A stretch of 64,000 bases of DNA, from positions 6,182 to 70,181 of the forward strand of contig MU119390.1 of the NCBI GenBank assembly GCA_014904845.1, read 5' to 3'. Within the stretch, counting starts at the first letter, position 1, and each line of letters opens with the position of its first letter. Below, in pieces: positions 44,037 to 58,307 of the stretch. Origin of the DNA: Acephala macrosclerotiorum. Taxonomy: Eukaryota > Ascomycota > Leotiomycetes > Helotiales > Mollisiaceae. A program made the position numbers and the translations under genes. Under the pieces are notes generated by a model, which saw nothing but the letters and a program-made list of their open reading frames with translations, made no database searches and was not told where the DNA came from.

Positions 44037-45396
44037 ATGCCTACAGAACTCGAGGAGGTATGTGCTCGTTCCCAGGTGTCAAGGGACACAACTGACTGTG
44101 TGCCAGCTTGTTGAGTTCATATCTCATGGCAACACTCAAGTACGGCAGCTTGGTGAGTTACTCAAGTCCAAGTGAAGAACAAAACTGACGTACGCCACAG
44201 CTGTCGAAAATCTTCTGCCATACTCCCTCTCACAGCCTGCGGTATTCAAGACAAATCAACTATTACCAATAAAGGATTTGAAGATGTTAGTTCGAGATTA
44301 CAAAGTCAGTTGAGTCCGGCCCTTAAATCGACATCGCGACTCACACCTTCTAGCAAATAGCTCGAGATGCAATTACAATTCTCATAAACCTCTCGACAGA
44401 TTATGAGGTCCTAGAATACCTTGCTTCAGATAAAGATTTTATTAAAATCCTACTCGGGAGAGTCACAGTATGTCAGTCTCCTCCTTCCAGTCTACAGAAG
44501 ACTTGCTGATGTTCCCAATCCAGAACCCTACAGAACCCAATGCAAACCTCATATCGATGCTCCTAGCCAATCTAGCAAAATATGACACGTTGAAAGAGAT
44601 CATAACGCTCGAACGACCTGCCCCGAAAGAATTGTCTTCGAATAATAAGGCGATCGACCAACTCCTCGACCTTTTCGTCAAAGGCGCTGACGGGACCTAC
44701 AACAAGGAAGCAGACTTCGACTACCTAGCCTACCTCTTCGCAGACCTCGCCAAACGTAAAGAAGGCCGGACATACTTCCTCACGAAACAAGAATACGATG
44801 ATGTCGTACCTCTCACAAAACTTACGGTCTTCACGGAGCACAAGTCGGACATACGGAGGAAAGGCGTCGCATCTACGATCAAGAACGTTGCATTCGAGGT
44901 TGAAGCTCACCCATCTTTCTTGTCAGAAGATGAGATCAACATCCTGCCCTACCTGCTGTTACCCATTACAGGCAACGAGGAATATGAGGAGGATGACATG
45001 CTGAATATGCTTCCTGACTTACAATTATTGCCACCGGACAAAACTCGAGATTCGGACCTCACAATCATACAAACGCACGTCGAGACACTCATGTTGTTAA
45101 CAACTACGAGGGAAGGAAGAGACATACTGCGAAATATCAAGGTATATCCTATCATTCGAGAGACACATCTCCAAATTGAGCATGAGGAGCTGCGAGAAGC
45201 ATGTGAGAGATTAGTTCAGGTGCTTATGAGAGACGAGGAGGGTGAAGAGAAAGTCGACGCCGGGATGGCGGCCCTGGAGAGGATTCCACAGAAACGACTC
45301 CCTCCTCCGATCAATGGTGGGGTGGCAGGCAGCTGGGCGAAGCAGGATGTAGAGGAGGAAGAAAGCGACGACGATGACAAGATAGTTGAGGTGTAA
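44037..45396 (+). CDS. HGH1: HGH1, eEF2 chaperone adaptor (FAM203 family)
   Basis: A cytosolic armadillo-like protein; the yeast homologue helps fold elongation factor eEF2 with TRiC and Hsp90. Five exons (44037-44057, 44107-44152, 44201-44304, 44354-44467, 44524-45396) give 385 residues, the usual family length. The start MPTELEELVEFISHGNTQVR is typical. Helical repeats continue through AVENLLPYSL, YKQIARDAITILINLSTDYE and the splice-restored RVTNPTEPNANLISMLLANL. Later landmarks are EEDDMLNMLPDLQLLPPDK, TREGRDILRN and the basic PQKRLPPPINGG before an acidic tail (EEEESDDDDK). The tail and final segments match fungal HGH1. An alternative start ten codons upstream (44007) is possible. Confidence 0.93.
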
Positions 45397-46380
45397 AAAC
45401 GCAAGAGAAATAAAGACATATACCCCGGAATCTGTGAGGGTCGGAGAGTCTAAAATTTTCGAGGTTGAGCAGAAGTTTTTTTTCTCAGTACGGACTCTCG
45501 CGGTTTGTGATAAGTTTCCTTCCCTCGTAGGTCAATGAAAGCATTGCTGAAATCCTGGGAAATTTAGGACTTTCATTATGTTGGTGCATGTTCCTTCTTC
45601 TAGAATACACCATGCCTCTCAGCATCATTCGAGTCTCAGAACGTATCTACATCGAGCAATGAGCATCCTCGAGTTCCTTCCTAAAATGAAAGGTCGCAGA
45701 TACTTTTCCACAGTTCAGACTTGTGGGATCAGGGCGTCACAAAGCACCAACCCACCAATCATCCTAATGGGTATTACCTACGATTTCTTTGTTCCACATC
45801 GCGAAACCAATGAAAGCTATTATTGCAAGATGAGGCTCTTTTGGTGTAGGCTTCAGGAATCTCATTGACTTCGCCGAATGACTAGTGTTCTAGCTCCCGC
45901 GAGGTATTGCATCGAGCTTTGGTGCCGAGAACAACTTTCCCCTACCTATTTCCCGCTCCTGTGACCGTCCTTTTTCATTTTGCGTGGTCACTTCGAATTT
46001 ATTCCAACCAGCTTATGTATAATCAGAATTTTGCCTAGGCAGTGTCCAAGTGTCTATACAGCACCATGTTGGGAGAGAATTTTAGTCAGTATAAGGCCAG
46101 ATGTCAGCAGGCAGTCGTACTGGGCTCATACAGAATCCTGGATCAGGACATGTCAAGAAGAACGACAGCAAAGACGGGCATAGAGGTAAGTTAGCTCTTT
46201 CCTCTCGTATCTCGTACGTTTATAATATCACACTGACGTTTTTCTCCAGAGCATCGCCCGTTTCTGTCCGCCCTCAGACGAACATCGTACTTTAGTCAAG
46301 AAGCCAAAGAATTTTGCCCAGGATTGAGACCTTCCGATTGAGATACGCTTATACATATGGCACTATTTTCTTCCTTGTAA
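45397..46380. other. Transition from gene-rich DNA to AT isochore
   Basis: About 1 kb of ordinary composition holding the HGH1 3' UTR and no supported gene. Composition changes abruptly to more than 80 percent A+T by eye at about 46380. Confidence 0.5.
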
Positions 46381-47069
46381 GCGTATTAAACGTATTAATT
46401 GAAATAATAAATACAATTGATTCTTTGTACTATTTATTAATTTTTTTTAAAAAATTAAATTTAAATGCTTTATTTACTTTTTTTTTAAAAGTTTGTATAT
46501 ATATTTAATTTTATATTATAAAAAAATCTTTTTTTAATTATAAATTAAATACTAATTTTTTTTTAAATAAAGTTTATATTAATCGAAAAAATTTAAATTT
46601 AAATTTAATATTATAATTTTTATATTAAAAAGTATTTTTTATTTTATCGTTTATAATATTATTTAAAAAAAAATTATAAATTAATAATATTATTTTTAAA
46701 ATCGTATTTCGAAAAAAGTTTATTAAAAAAATTAATATTAAAAACGATAAAATATTTGTTTATTATATTAATAAAAATTATATTTTAAATTCAAATATAA
46801 AATTAAACGTTTAATATAATATAAATAAAAAAAAATTTAAAAAAATTTATTAAAATAATAAAATTATAATTTATATAAAAAAAATTATTTGTATAATTTA
46901 TAAATTTAAAAAAAAATTTAATTTTAATTTTAAATTTTTTTTAATTAAAAATTTATAAAAATAAATTAAAAATATTATAAATATAAAATAAAAATAAAAA
47001 AAAATTTAAAAAATTTAAAATATTAATATAAAAAAACGAATTAATATATATATTAAAAAAATGTTTCTC

Positions 47070-47520
47070 TCGTTCCGAAAGAAAAGGCCCGTTCGGCGGC
47101 TCGCTAAGCGAGCCAATAGCGGACGGGCCTTTTCTTTCTTTACTCGACGCATATTTTGCTTCGCAGGCCTCGCAGGGGCGCCTCTGCGGAGGACTACAAA
47201 GTCTTCGACTTTATTAATTTATTTAATTTACTCTTATTTCAAATTCTAAATTAAAAGCTCTTAATTTGAGCGTTTTATAAGGATTTGAAGTTGGGATAGT
47301 TATTGAGATAAGGTTCTAGATTTTGCCGGGCGGTGAAGCCGATAAGCTGATAAGCTCTTAGTGCCTAAGGCAGAAACGCACTGCGGAGCCTCATATTACC
47401 AGGGGGGCACTCCCTGGGACTCCCGTCTTATATTTAGTTACTACGATCGATTCAATTGATTATAGAGAGTTATTTACTAGGGGGAGACTCCTTAGAACCC
47501 TTCTCGAGAATTGCGCAGTC
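47070..47520. other. GC-rich island with nested hairpins
   Basis: Within the isochore this 450-bp island has ordinary or high GC and several perfect inverted repeats. The largest pairs GAAAGAAAAGGCCCGT (47077-47092) with ACGGGCCTTTTCTTTC (47123-47138), 16 bp perfect. Its loop contains a second hairpin, GGCTCGCT (47098-47105) with AGCGAGCC (47107-47114). A near-palindromic CCTCGCAGGGGCGCCTCTGC stretch and AAAGTCTTCGACTTT follow, then GGGGGGCACTCCCTGGGACT. Clusters of such short GC hairpins in AT DNA resemble the double-hairpin elements of some fungal mitochondrial genomes, so a mitochondrial insertion is one explanation. I found no gene in it. Confidence 0.5.
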
Positions 47521-48468
47521 GTAAAATTAAAATTGAATAAATTATAATATTTTATTATTTTAATATTTTAAATAAAAACGTATTTTTAAAGTTTTATATT
47601 AAGAGAATACTTTTTGAAATTCTCATTTTTTTATATTGAATTACTACGATCGATTCAATCAATTTAAATTATTTTATTTAATATACAATTTTAAAAAAAA
47701 AAATTTTTATCGATAAATTTTAATTTAATCGAAAATTTATTAATAATCGAATTAATATATTATTTTTTATTAAATTTAATTTTAATTTGAAACGCTATTT
47801 GTCGAGCTTATTAAATTGCGATTAAATTAAAGTCGTTTAATTAAATTAATCAAATAATAGTTTATTTTTTTAAACGTTTTAAATATATTAAAATTAAAAT
47901 ATTTAATAAATTTAAAATTAAATTATTTAAAATTTTATATATAGAATTTTTTATATTATAAAATTTAAAATAAAAATTTTAATATTTTTTATTAAAATGC
48001 GTTAATATAATTTTAAATATTAATTCGATTAAAATTTCGATTTTTTTTTTTAATATTTTTAATTTTAAAATTTTTTAATATACGTTTTATTCTATGAAAT
48101 TTCTATTTATTAATTTAAAAATACTTTAAATCGTATTATTTTCAAAAGTTTAAATTTAATAAAACGATTAACATATAATACGTTTTACGTATATAATTAA
48201 ATAAAATAAAATAAAATAAAAATATTTAATAATTAATTATAATATCGAAAATATACGTATATAATCGAAAGTTTTAATATTTTTTATTTAAAAAATTAAT
48301 ATTTTAAATTTATATATTTTAATTAATTTAAATTAAACGCTTTAAACGCTTTAAACGATTTTAAATATTTTAAACGTAAAATTTATTATTTTAATTTAAA
48401 TTAATTTAATAAATTTAATAATAGTTTTTTAATCGATTTAATTATATTTATTATTATTTGTTAGTATT

Positions 48469-48666
48469 ATTAGAGATATTTATTACTAGTAATAAATCAA
48501 AAACGAAATAAACAAATAAATTGAATAATTCGTTGATTGATTAATTGTTTTAAATTTAATAAGTATACAAAAATTGAAGAATATAATTTCAATTCTAGCG
48601 CAAGCGGCGCTAGTCCCGATCTGGCCTAGTGCCGCACGTGACTACTAAACTAATATTGTACTCACA
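48469..48666 (-). mobile_element. Solo LTR, minus orientation
   Basis: A 198-bp sequence that is the reverse complement of the LTR at 52175-52378. It runs from TGTTAGTATT to TTGTACTCACA, giving TG..CA termini on either strand. It keeps the GC-rich core (GCGCAAGCGGCGCTAGTCCC, CTGGCCTAGTGCCGCACGTG). The flanks are TTATT on both sides (48464-48468 and 48667-48671), a 5-bp target duplication, although such a duplication is easily met by chance in this DNA. With matching flanks and no attached internal region, a solo LTR formed by recombination is the simplest reading. Confidence 0.7.
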
Positions 48667-50759
48667 TTATTAAATTGAAATTTGTCGATATTAAATTTTT
48701 TTTTAAAAATTATATAATTATAAAATAAAATAAAATTTATTTTAAATTTGTATTTATTATTAAATAATAAAATTATAATAATTTATATTAAATATTAATT
48801 TTTTATTTATTATTTTTATATTAATTATTTTTTATTTAATTAATAATATTCGTATTTTTAATTGTTTTATTAAAATAAAATTTATTATTTTTCGCGTTTT
48901 TTTATTTTTTATTTAAAATTTAATTTTTTTAATTTTGAAATATTTTATTATTTCGAAAAAAAAAAATTTTATTTAATTTTTCAATTATTTTTATTATTTA
49001 TATAATTAATTCGTTTTAAATTTTATTTATTTTTTTATTATTATATTATTAATTTAAAATTTAATTTTAATTAATTTTTTTTAAAAATATTTAATTTATA
49101 GTTTTTATTTTAAACGATTTATTTTTTTATATTTATAATTTTTAATTTTTTTTTTTAAAAATAAAATTAAAAATATTCGTTTTTTTTAATTAATATATTA
49201 ATATTATTAATTCGTTTTTAATTTCGAATAATTATCGAATTTTATTTTTTCGCGTTTTAATTTTTTTTATTCGTTTTTTTTATAAAAATTATTTTCGTAA
49301 TAATTTTTATTATTATTAATATAAAATTAAAAAAAAATTTTCGTTTAAAATTTTAATTTTATATTCGATTTTATAATTTAAAAAATATAATTTAATTCGT
49401 AAAAACTTATAAAAATATTTTATATATATATTATATTTAAATTTTAAATAATATTTTTTAAAATTATCGTATTTTAATTTTAAAATTATAATAAATTTTA
49501 TTATCGATTTTTTTTTCATATAATTAATTCGTAAAAACTTATAAATAATTTTTAGATTTTTATAAAATTATAATTTTATTTTTTCGTTTTTCGTAATATA
49601 TTGTATATTTTTATTCGTTTATATTTATTTTCGTATTTAGTTTATATTATTAAAATTATTATAATATTCGTTTTTATTTTTTTATTTTAAATATTTTATT
49701 TAAAAATTCGATTAATATATTATTAATATTTATTATTTTTTAATATATTTTTTTTAATATATTTATAATTTATATAAAAATTTTTTTATAAATTTATTTA
49801 ATAACGTTTTTATTTTTCGTAAAAATATAATATATTATAAAACAATTTTTTTATATTGTTTTTTTTATTATTTTTAAATTTATATCGATTGAAATAAATT
49901 TAATTTTTATTTTAATTATATTTTTTTATAATATTATTTTCGTATTTTTTAATTTAATTTTAAAAGCGATTAATTAAATATATATATTTTTTTAATCGAT
50001 ATAATAAACGTTTATTAATTTTATAATTTCGATTTTATTTTAATTTTTTAAATTTTTTTAATTTTTTTTTAATTATATTATATTTAATTTTTTTCGAAAT
50101 TATATTTTTATATTTTTTTCTCGTTTTTTAAATATTTTTATAATATTTATAAATTTTTATTTGCTTTTTTTATTTATATTTTTCGATTATAATTTCGAAT
50201 AAAAAAAATAATATTTTAATAATATTTTTAATTTTAATTCGTTATTTTTTTTATTTTTTTTTTTAAAAAAATTTATATTAAATATTTTTAATTTATAATT
50301 AAACGTTTTTATAAATATTATTTTATATATTAATAATATTATTCGTTTAATAATATTAAATATTTTATCGAGTTTTTTTATTTTTAATTTTTATTTCGTT
50401 TTTTTTTAAAATAAATATTTTTTTTTATTATAATTTTAATTTATATAAAAATATTAATAATTATTTAAACTTTTTTAAACGAGATTTTTTTTATTATTTT
50501 TTCGATTTTATTTATTAAATTTAATATCGAAATTACGTATTTTATAAATTTTAATTATTTATTAAAATAAATATTATAATAATAAAATTTAATATTAAAA
50601 ATATTTATATATTTTTAATTTTTATATTAATTTTTTTTTTAATTATTATTTATAATAAAAATTTTTAAAAAAAAAACGTTTTTATATATATTATTATTTA
50701 AAATTATAATATTTATACAAATTTATTAAATATTATTTAATTTATTATTATTATATTCG

Positions 50760-51525
50760 TTATTAAAATAACGATCGAAATAATAATATTAAAAAGATTT
50801 TTTTTTATTAATCGTTTTATCGAAAAATACGTATACTAATAATATTATTAATAAATTAATAATAATTTAATTAATTATTAATATTATTAATTATTTTAAT
50901 TTAGTATCAATAGTATTAATTTAATACTAATAATATTAAAATATTATTAATAATACTAGTTTAAAATTAAATATTTAAATATTTGAAATTTATAATTTAT
51001 AATATTTATTTAATTTATTATAAGAATTTTAAATAAATATATTAAACGCGTATTAAAATATTAAATTTTAATATTTTTTATTAAAACTTATATATAAATT
51101 AACGATCGCGTTTTATTCGATCAATAGATTTTTATCGTTTTATAAATTATATAAATAAATAAAATTAAAAATTAAAAATATTAATATTATTTAAAATTTA
51201 ATCGTAAAATCGATCGATTTAAATAAAGTTTATACGTGTAAAAATATCGATTAAATATGCGAGTAATTGTATTATATTACGTTACGTTATATTATTTAAT
51301 ATTAAAAATTTAAATTAAAATATTTAAAAATTAAACGATTTAATTAATTAAATATAATTATATAAAAATCGCACGTAATCGTTTATAGTTGTCAAAAGTC
51401 GAGAATTTTAATATTTTTATTAATTTAAATTTATTTATTAATCGATTATTATTAAACGTTAAAATTTTAAATATATAATTATTATATAATACGCGTTATT
51501 AATAAACTACTAATACTATTAATAG
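50760..51525. repeat. Inverted copy of the repeat at 440-1130
   Basis: Its reverse complement aligns to 440-1130 with shared landmarks TTATTAATAACGCGTATTAT, ATCGATCGATTTTACG and a run of TTAATATTATT motifs. Mismatches are almost all transitions, with some indels. Both copies are RIP-mutated and non-coding. The element class cannot be determined. Confidence 0.7.
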
Positions 51526-52174
51526 TTAATTAATATATAAAAAAAATTTTTAAAAAAAATTTTTAATCGAAATTTTTATTTTTTATATTTTAATTTTCGT
51601 TTTAATAATTCGCGTTTTATTATTTTTTTATATATATTTAATCGTTATAATTTACGCGTTTAAATAAATTTTTTTTTTTTAATTTTTTATTAAATATAAA
51701 AAATATAAAAAATATTTTATTTTATATTTTTTATTATAATAATAAATTTTTATTTACTAATAATTAAATTATATTTCGAATAATATTTTTTTTTGTATTT
51801 CGTATATTTGTTTTTTTTTATATAAATTTAAATAATATTCGTAATAATTATTATAAAAACGTAATTAATCGCGTTTTTTAATTTTAATTATTTCGTTTTA
51901 TTTTTCGAATAATTTAATATATTTTTTTTAAAAAAAAAACTTTTAAATAATATTTAAATATTAATTAATTTTAAATTATTTTTATTAATAAAAATCTCGA
52001 TTTTAATTAATTTAAATTTATATAATTGTTTAATTTTTATTATTATTTTATCGATTATTAAATAATATTCGTTTTTAAATATTTTAAATATTTAAATTAT
52101 TATTTTATTTTATTTTATTTTTTAATTAATTTTTTATATATTATTATAAATATATACGTAATTCGATTAATTTT

Positions 52175-52378
52175 TGTAGGTACAATATTAGTTTAGTAGT
52201 CACGTGCGGCACTAGGCCAGATCGGGACTAGCGCCGCTTGCGCTAGAGTTGAGATTATATTTTTCAATTTTTGCGTATTTATTAGATTTAGATCAATCAA
52301 TTAACGAATTATTCAGTTTATTTGTTTATTTCGTTTTTGGTTTATTATTAGTAATAAGTATTTCTAGTAATACTAATA
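52175..52378 (+). repeat. 5' LTR of the complete element
   Basis: Begins TGTAGGTACAATATTAG and ends TACTAATA, where the partner LTR ends TACTAACA, so the terminal CA has mutated to TA. It carries the GC core CACGTGCGGCACTAGG and GCGCCGCTTGCGCTAG. Compared with the 3' LTR it keeps G at about nine sites where the partner has A and has T at about four where the partner has C. Confidence 0.85.
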
Positions 52379-55300
52379 TTGATCAGTAGTTGTTTAATCA
52401 ATTACGGAATAGTTAAATTTCTATTTAGAAAAGATTGATTTACAAAAAAAAATGAATTCTTTAAATGGTTTGCTTTTTGTAAAAAAGTATTTAAAATAAT
52501 TAATGTATTTTCGAAAAAACGAAAATTTATAAGAATTTTTTTATAGAAATACATTGAAAGTATTGAAACTATTAAAAACTTAAAAAGAATAATATGAAAA
52601 TAGTTTTAAATTTGTATTTACTTTTTAAGTTTACGTTTATTACGCAGAATAATAACGTTTACGAAAGACGAATAAAAAACGATGAAAGCGATTTTAAACT
52701 TGTATTAATTTACTCGAATTTACGTTAAAAACGAATTTTTAAAAAAAGTTTTACGTTTTTATTTATTATTTGATTAAAAACGTATAAATATTAATAATAA
52801 TATTTATTTGAATTCGAATTAAAATTTTCAATTTTTCTATTATTTATTGTGTAATTATTTTTTAAAATAATAAATTTGTTTAAAATTAAATTTTTTTACA
52901 ATAAAAATAAATAGAGAAAAAATTTCGATTTTACAAACGATAAAAATTTTAATAAAGTAATATTGAATAAATATATTTTTTATTATTTTGAAATATATAA
53001 AAAAAAAAAATATTTTAATTGCAATTTATAAGAATACTTTTAAAAGGATTTTGAGAATTATTCGTAAGAGATTTTACGTTTAATATATAAGGATTTTATA
53101 CGCTGTTTACGAGACTTTTTATGTATTTATAGAATTTAAATATCGAAAAATAGAAAGTTTATTATCGATAATTTAAAAAAAGTTTTTTAATAAAAAAAGT
53201 TTTATAAATGAATACAAATAAAAATCGTCGATTAATTGAAAAATAGAGATTTTTTCTTTCGATAAAATCGATTAATTTAATTAATAAATTAAAGTATTTT
53301 AATATTAGTATTTAATAATTAGAGTATAATTACTTTTATGATTTTAATTATTAGTACGAATTTTTTTACTACGAATACGATTATTTTTACGAATATTTTT
53401 TATATTTTTTTTATTGCAATTTTTTTTATAAATACGAATTTGTTTAATATTATATAAAATATTTAATATATTTATTAACAATTTTTTTAATAGTAATCGA
53501 ATTAATATAATAATTTATAAAGTATTTTTATTAAATTGTTTATAGATTTAATAAAAATTTATATTGATAATAAAAAGTATAATAAAGAATTATACGATAT
53601 TTTTAATTGTAAATTATTAATATTTTATGATTATTATAATAAGATTGGATTATTTTAAGATTAATACGATAAAATATTTTTTATTAGTTTTATAAAACGT
53701 GTAAATACGTTTTATTTTGATAAATTTTTAAGAAAAGATTTCGATTTTATTACGTTAGTAATAATAATAAAAATTTATTTTGAGATTGAAAAAAATCGCT
53801 AATTATATATATTTTTATAGAGAGAGACAATTTTAGTAAAAATTATTACAATTAATTTAATAAAAATTAAATTGAAATATTTATAAATATTTTTTAATTA
53901 ATTTTAAAAGATTTAATTAGATTTATTATTAAAATATTAAATAGAATATAATTTGTAAAATTAAATTATTAATATTTATTGAAATATTGAAAAGTATAAT
54001 TTTGTTTTTTACAAATTCGTTAATACTTTTGAAAGCGTTTATATTGAATTGCGATTAGTAGTAAATATTGTAATGCGATTATGTGAAATACAATAATATA
54101 ATTTAGATTTTATTTTTTAAAATCAAAAAAAAAAATGAATTCGATTAAAATTGAATTGATTGTATTTATAGAAAACGAGACAAAAAACGCGATCGAGTAT
54201 AAAATCGAAAATATTGAAATCGAGAAAATTTTCAAAGTAAATATTGTAAAAATTATAGATTTTAAAAAATATTATATTAAAAAAAATATTATATTTGTAG
54301 TAAATCGAGATATTGATTAATAAAATATACGATAGAAAAGCGATAATAAGTATATGTAAAGTTTCGATAGTAAATTCAATATATAGTAAATCGAAATATT
54401 ATAATAGTTTATTATTAAAGTTTTTTCGCTAAAATCGAGAGAATAGAAAATTTATTAGAAAATAATTAAGTAATAGAGATTGATTAATTATTAATAAGTA
54501 TAGAAATAAAAAACGAGAAAAAAAATTATTTTATTAAGTTTAAAAAAATCGATAGTATATAAATAATAATTATTTTAAATGATTAGTTTACTCGTTATAT
54601 TATTACGAGAAAAAATATATTTAATATTTTATTATTATAATTTAGATTATTTAGATCGAATTAATATTTATTTTTTACTTTTGAAAATCGATATTTTTTA
54701 AAAGTTTTTTAAAGGATTATATCGAATAATAGAATCGTCGAAGTATTAATTGTTGATTAATTGCAATTTATAGTACTACGAAAGTTTGATATTAGTATTT
54801 AATTGAATGTATTTACGATCGAAGTTTATAAGATTCGCTTTAATAAAAGTATTATTTTATTGTAAAAAATTATTCGAATCGATATTTTATTAAGTATTAT
54901 TATTTTTTATATTGTTTTTATAAATATACTTTTTTTATTTTATATTTAAAATATAAATATTATAAATATAAAATTCGATAATTTAAAAAATATTTTGATT
55001 TAAAAAAATAAAATTGTTTTTATTGTAAAAAAATAGAATTATTTATAGATATTATTATATTAATTAGAAAAGAATTTAATTTGAAATCATTTTATTGATA
55101 TAAAATTATATTAATTGTATAAACGTTTTAATTATTTATTGATACAACGTTTTATAAAAGTTTTTTAATAAATTGATTATAATATAAATACTAAATATAT
55201 TTAGTATTTTATTAAGTATTGTTATTATTATTAAATGTATAAATAATTATTTGAAAATTTCAAATTTATTTTGTAAAATAATTATAAATTCAATTATTCG

Positions 55301-58300
55301 ATTATTGTCGACGTTTTATATTTAAATAAAAAATTAGTTTTATAAATAGTAAATTCGTTTATAGTATTTCAAGTTATTAGATTTATAAAAAATATATTTG
55401 TAAAAATAGTATAAAATATATTACGTATATATTAAATCGATATATATTAAAAATTATCGAATTATATTATTTATAACGTCGAAAAGAATTTTTCGTTTAT
55501 AGAGTTTCGATAAAACGTTAAAATAATAGCGATTAAAATTAAAAAAATGTTCGTTGAAATTTATAATAGTATAAAAAAAGTAGAGAAATACTATATTTTA
55601 TTACGTTGAGTTTATAAGATTATTTACGACGAATTAATCGAGAAATAAATCGACAAAAATATAATTTTACAAATAGTAATTAAAATTATTAATAATTCGA
55701 TAAAATCGAATAATATTATATTTATATTATTAGTTTTTGGAGTATACTTTAAAATAACTAATAATAATGCGTTATTATTATTAATTATTAAAAAAATTAA
55801 AACAATTCAAATAATTATTAAAAAAGTATACTATTTATATATTCAACGTTAAATTAATAATATACTTTCAATAAAAAACAATTTAAATACGAAATTTATA
55901 TTAAATTTGCTAATTTTGTTTAAAGTACGCGTTTAATATAAAAAAAGCGAATAAAAAAAACTATATAAATTATTAATAATTAATAGAGAAATATATATAA
56001 TTGATATATTTTATAAGTCGATTAATTTTCGTTTAATAATCGTTAAGTTTTATTATACGAAAAAGAAAGTATTAAAGGTTTATAATCGAGTTAATAATTA
56101 AAAAAATAATCGAAAAAATTAAAAAAAAAATTTTTAGTTTTTTTAATCGAGTGAAATAAACGAAAAATCAATCAAAAAACGTAATCGAAAATACTTAAAA
56201 AAATCACGAAATAAAAACGTATACAATAAAAAATTTAAATAAAATAAGTACTATAATTTTACTAAAAACGACGAAAAAAATTACGAAAATTTCAATAATT
56301 AATTTTTTATTACTATTATCAAAAAAATTAAAATTTCTATAGTTTTTATAATAAATAAAAAAAAAAACGATATAAAATTATCGTTAAAACTATAAAAAGA
56401 AAATATAATTACAATTTTTAAATAATTATTTAAAGCGTTTTAAAAAAAAAATCGATAATTTAATTGTAAAATTTTTTTTTTTAATTTTATTTAATACAAT
56501 TTTAATAAATATATTAAAATTCGAATTTTTAATTTGAAATTAATCAATAAAATTAAAAGTAAAATTATTGATATTTTCTACGAGAAATCGAAATTAATAA
56601 TTTAAAAATATAATAACAAAAAAAAAAAAAAAATTTTTACGCAATTTTCAATAATACAAAAAATTAATTAATAATTGATTATTACTTTAATACTTTCTTT
56701 AATTCAATTTACAAATAAAAAAATTAAAATATAATTTCGTAATATTATTTAAATTTATATTCAATTTACAATAAATTTTTAACGATTTATATTAGTACGT
56801 TTATTAAAAAAAATTCGCTATTTATATTTATTAAATATAATTATAATTATTTTAAAATTTTTATATAAAATTGTAAAAATAAAAATATATTAATAAATTA
56901 CGTATTACAAATATTATAAAAAGAAATTGTTTATAATTATATCAATATACAATTTTTATTTTTTAATTACAATTATTAAAAATTTTTTCGACGTTATTAA
57001 AATACAAATCGATAATACGTTTATATTAATAAAAGAAAGATTTTTTACTTTCAAAAAAAACGAATTTAATAAAATAAAATTTTTAATTAAATTTAAAGAG
57101 ATTTTAATATTAAAAATATTATTAATTTTCAATAAATGCATTTTAATTCAATTCGAAAATACGATTTAATTATAATAAAAAAATTAAAATAAAAAAATTA
57201 AATTAATAAATATTAAATTATTTAATTTTTAAATTGAATATTGAAAACAACGAATTAAAAAAGTTTATATTATTACAATTTACTAATTTGAAACAATTTT
57301 CGATTTATTTATTACTATTTAATATTAAAATCTAATGAAAAAAAAAATTGTTACATTGAATAAAAAATTGAAATAGTAAATTAAAAATTCAAATCGAAAA
57401 TTTAAATATATTATTTTCGATTTATTTACAATGAAATTTTTCGTTTTTATCAATAGTTTATTTGCAAATAATAAAAATTTTAATTTTTAAATTAAATATA
57501 AAATTATTTTAACAAATAAATATTAATTAAACGATAAAAAATTTAAAATTAAAAGAAATTTTATTTATTACAATTTTATTAAAAACAAACGCGTTACTAA
57601 AAGCGTTTTAATTTTTAAAATATATAATATAATAAAAAAAATCGATATAATAATTACAATCGAATTTACTATTAATATAATTATTTAGTAATTCGATTTT
57701 TTTAAAATCTCGATAATCGTTTGTATAGATTTATATTCGCTATATAAATATTTAATCAAACTAAGAATTATTAAAAAAAAGCGTTTTATAATCGATATTA
57801 TAATTTTTTATTAATTATATAAACGCAAAAAATTGCAAAAAATTCAATAAATTAACGATTAAAATAATTCAATAAATACTATAATAAAATCAATATTTAA
57901 TAAGACTTTAAAAAAGTTTTTAAATACGAACTATTTTAAAATTCGAATAAAAAAATAAATTAAAAGAAAAAAAAACAATAAAAATAGTACAAAAAACTAA
58001 AAAGAATATTTATTAAAAAAAAATAGAAAAAAAGTAATTTTTGTATTATATTTCGAATCCTGTGATTATTTGATTTATAAAATTAAAAAAAAAAAGAATT
58101 ACTTTAATCTCAACGCTTATAACTTCTAACGAACTTCGAGAATAGCGCTAGTTTACTAGCGTTGTTTTCAAAGTTTAATCACATGATTTTTACATTGGAA
58201 TATTAGCGAATCTTATATATCAACAAATTACGATAAAAAAAGAAAATAATAGCGTCTTTTAAATAATTAAACTAAATTAATTCTTATTACAAAAAAAAAA

Positions 58301-58307
58301 CTACTAG

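Noticed and set aside
47070..47140. The GC hairpin as a tRNA gene
   Set aside because: The stem arrangement is two nested hairpins with no D- or T-arm consensus, so it cannot be read as a cloverleaf.
54135..57169. Open frames of 60-80 codons in the AT isochore
   Set aside because: They consist almost wholly of Ile, Lys, Asn, Phe, Tyr and Glu as expected from AT-rich DNA, and lie inside a RIP-mutated retrotransposon.
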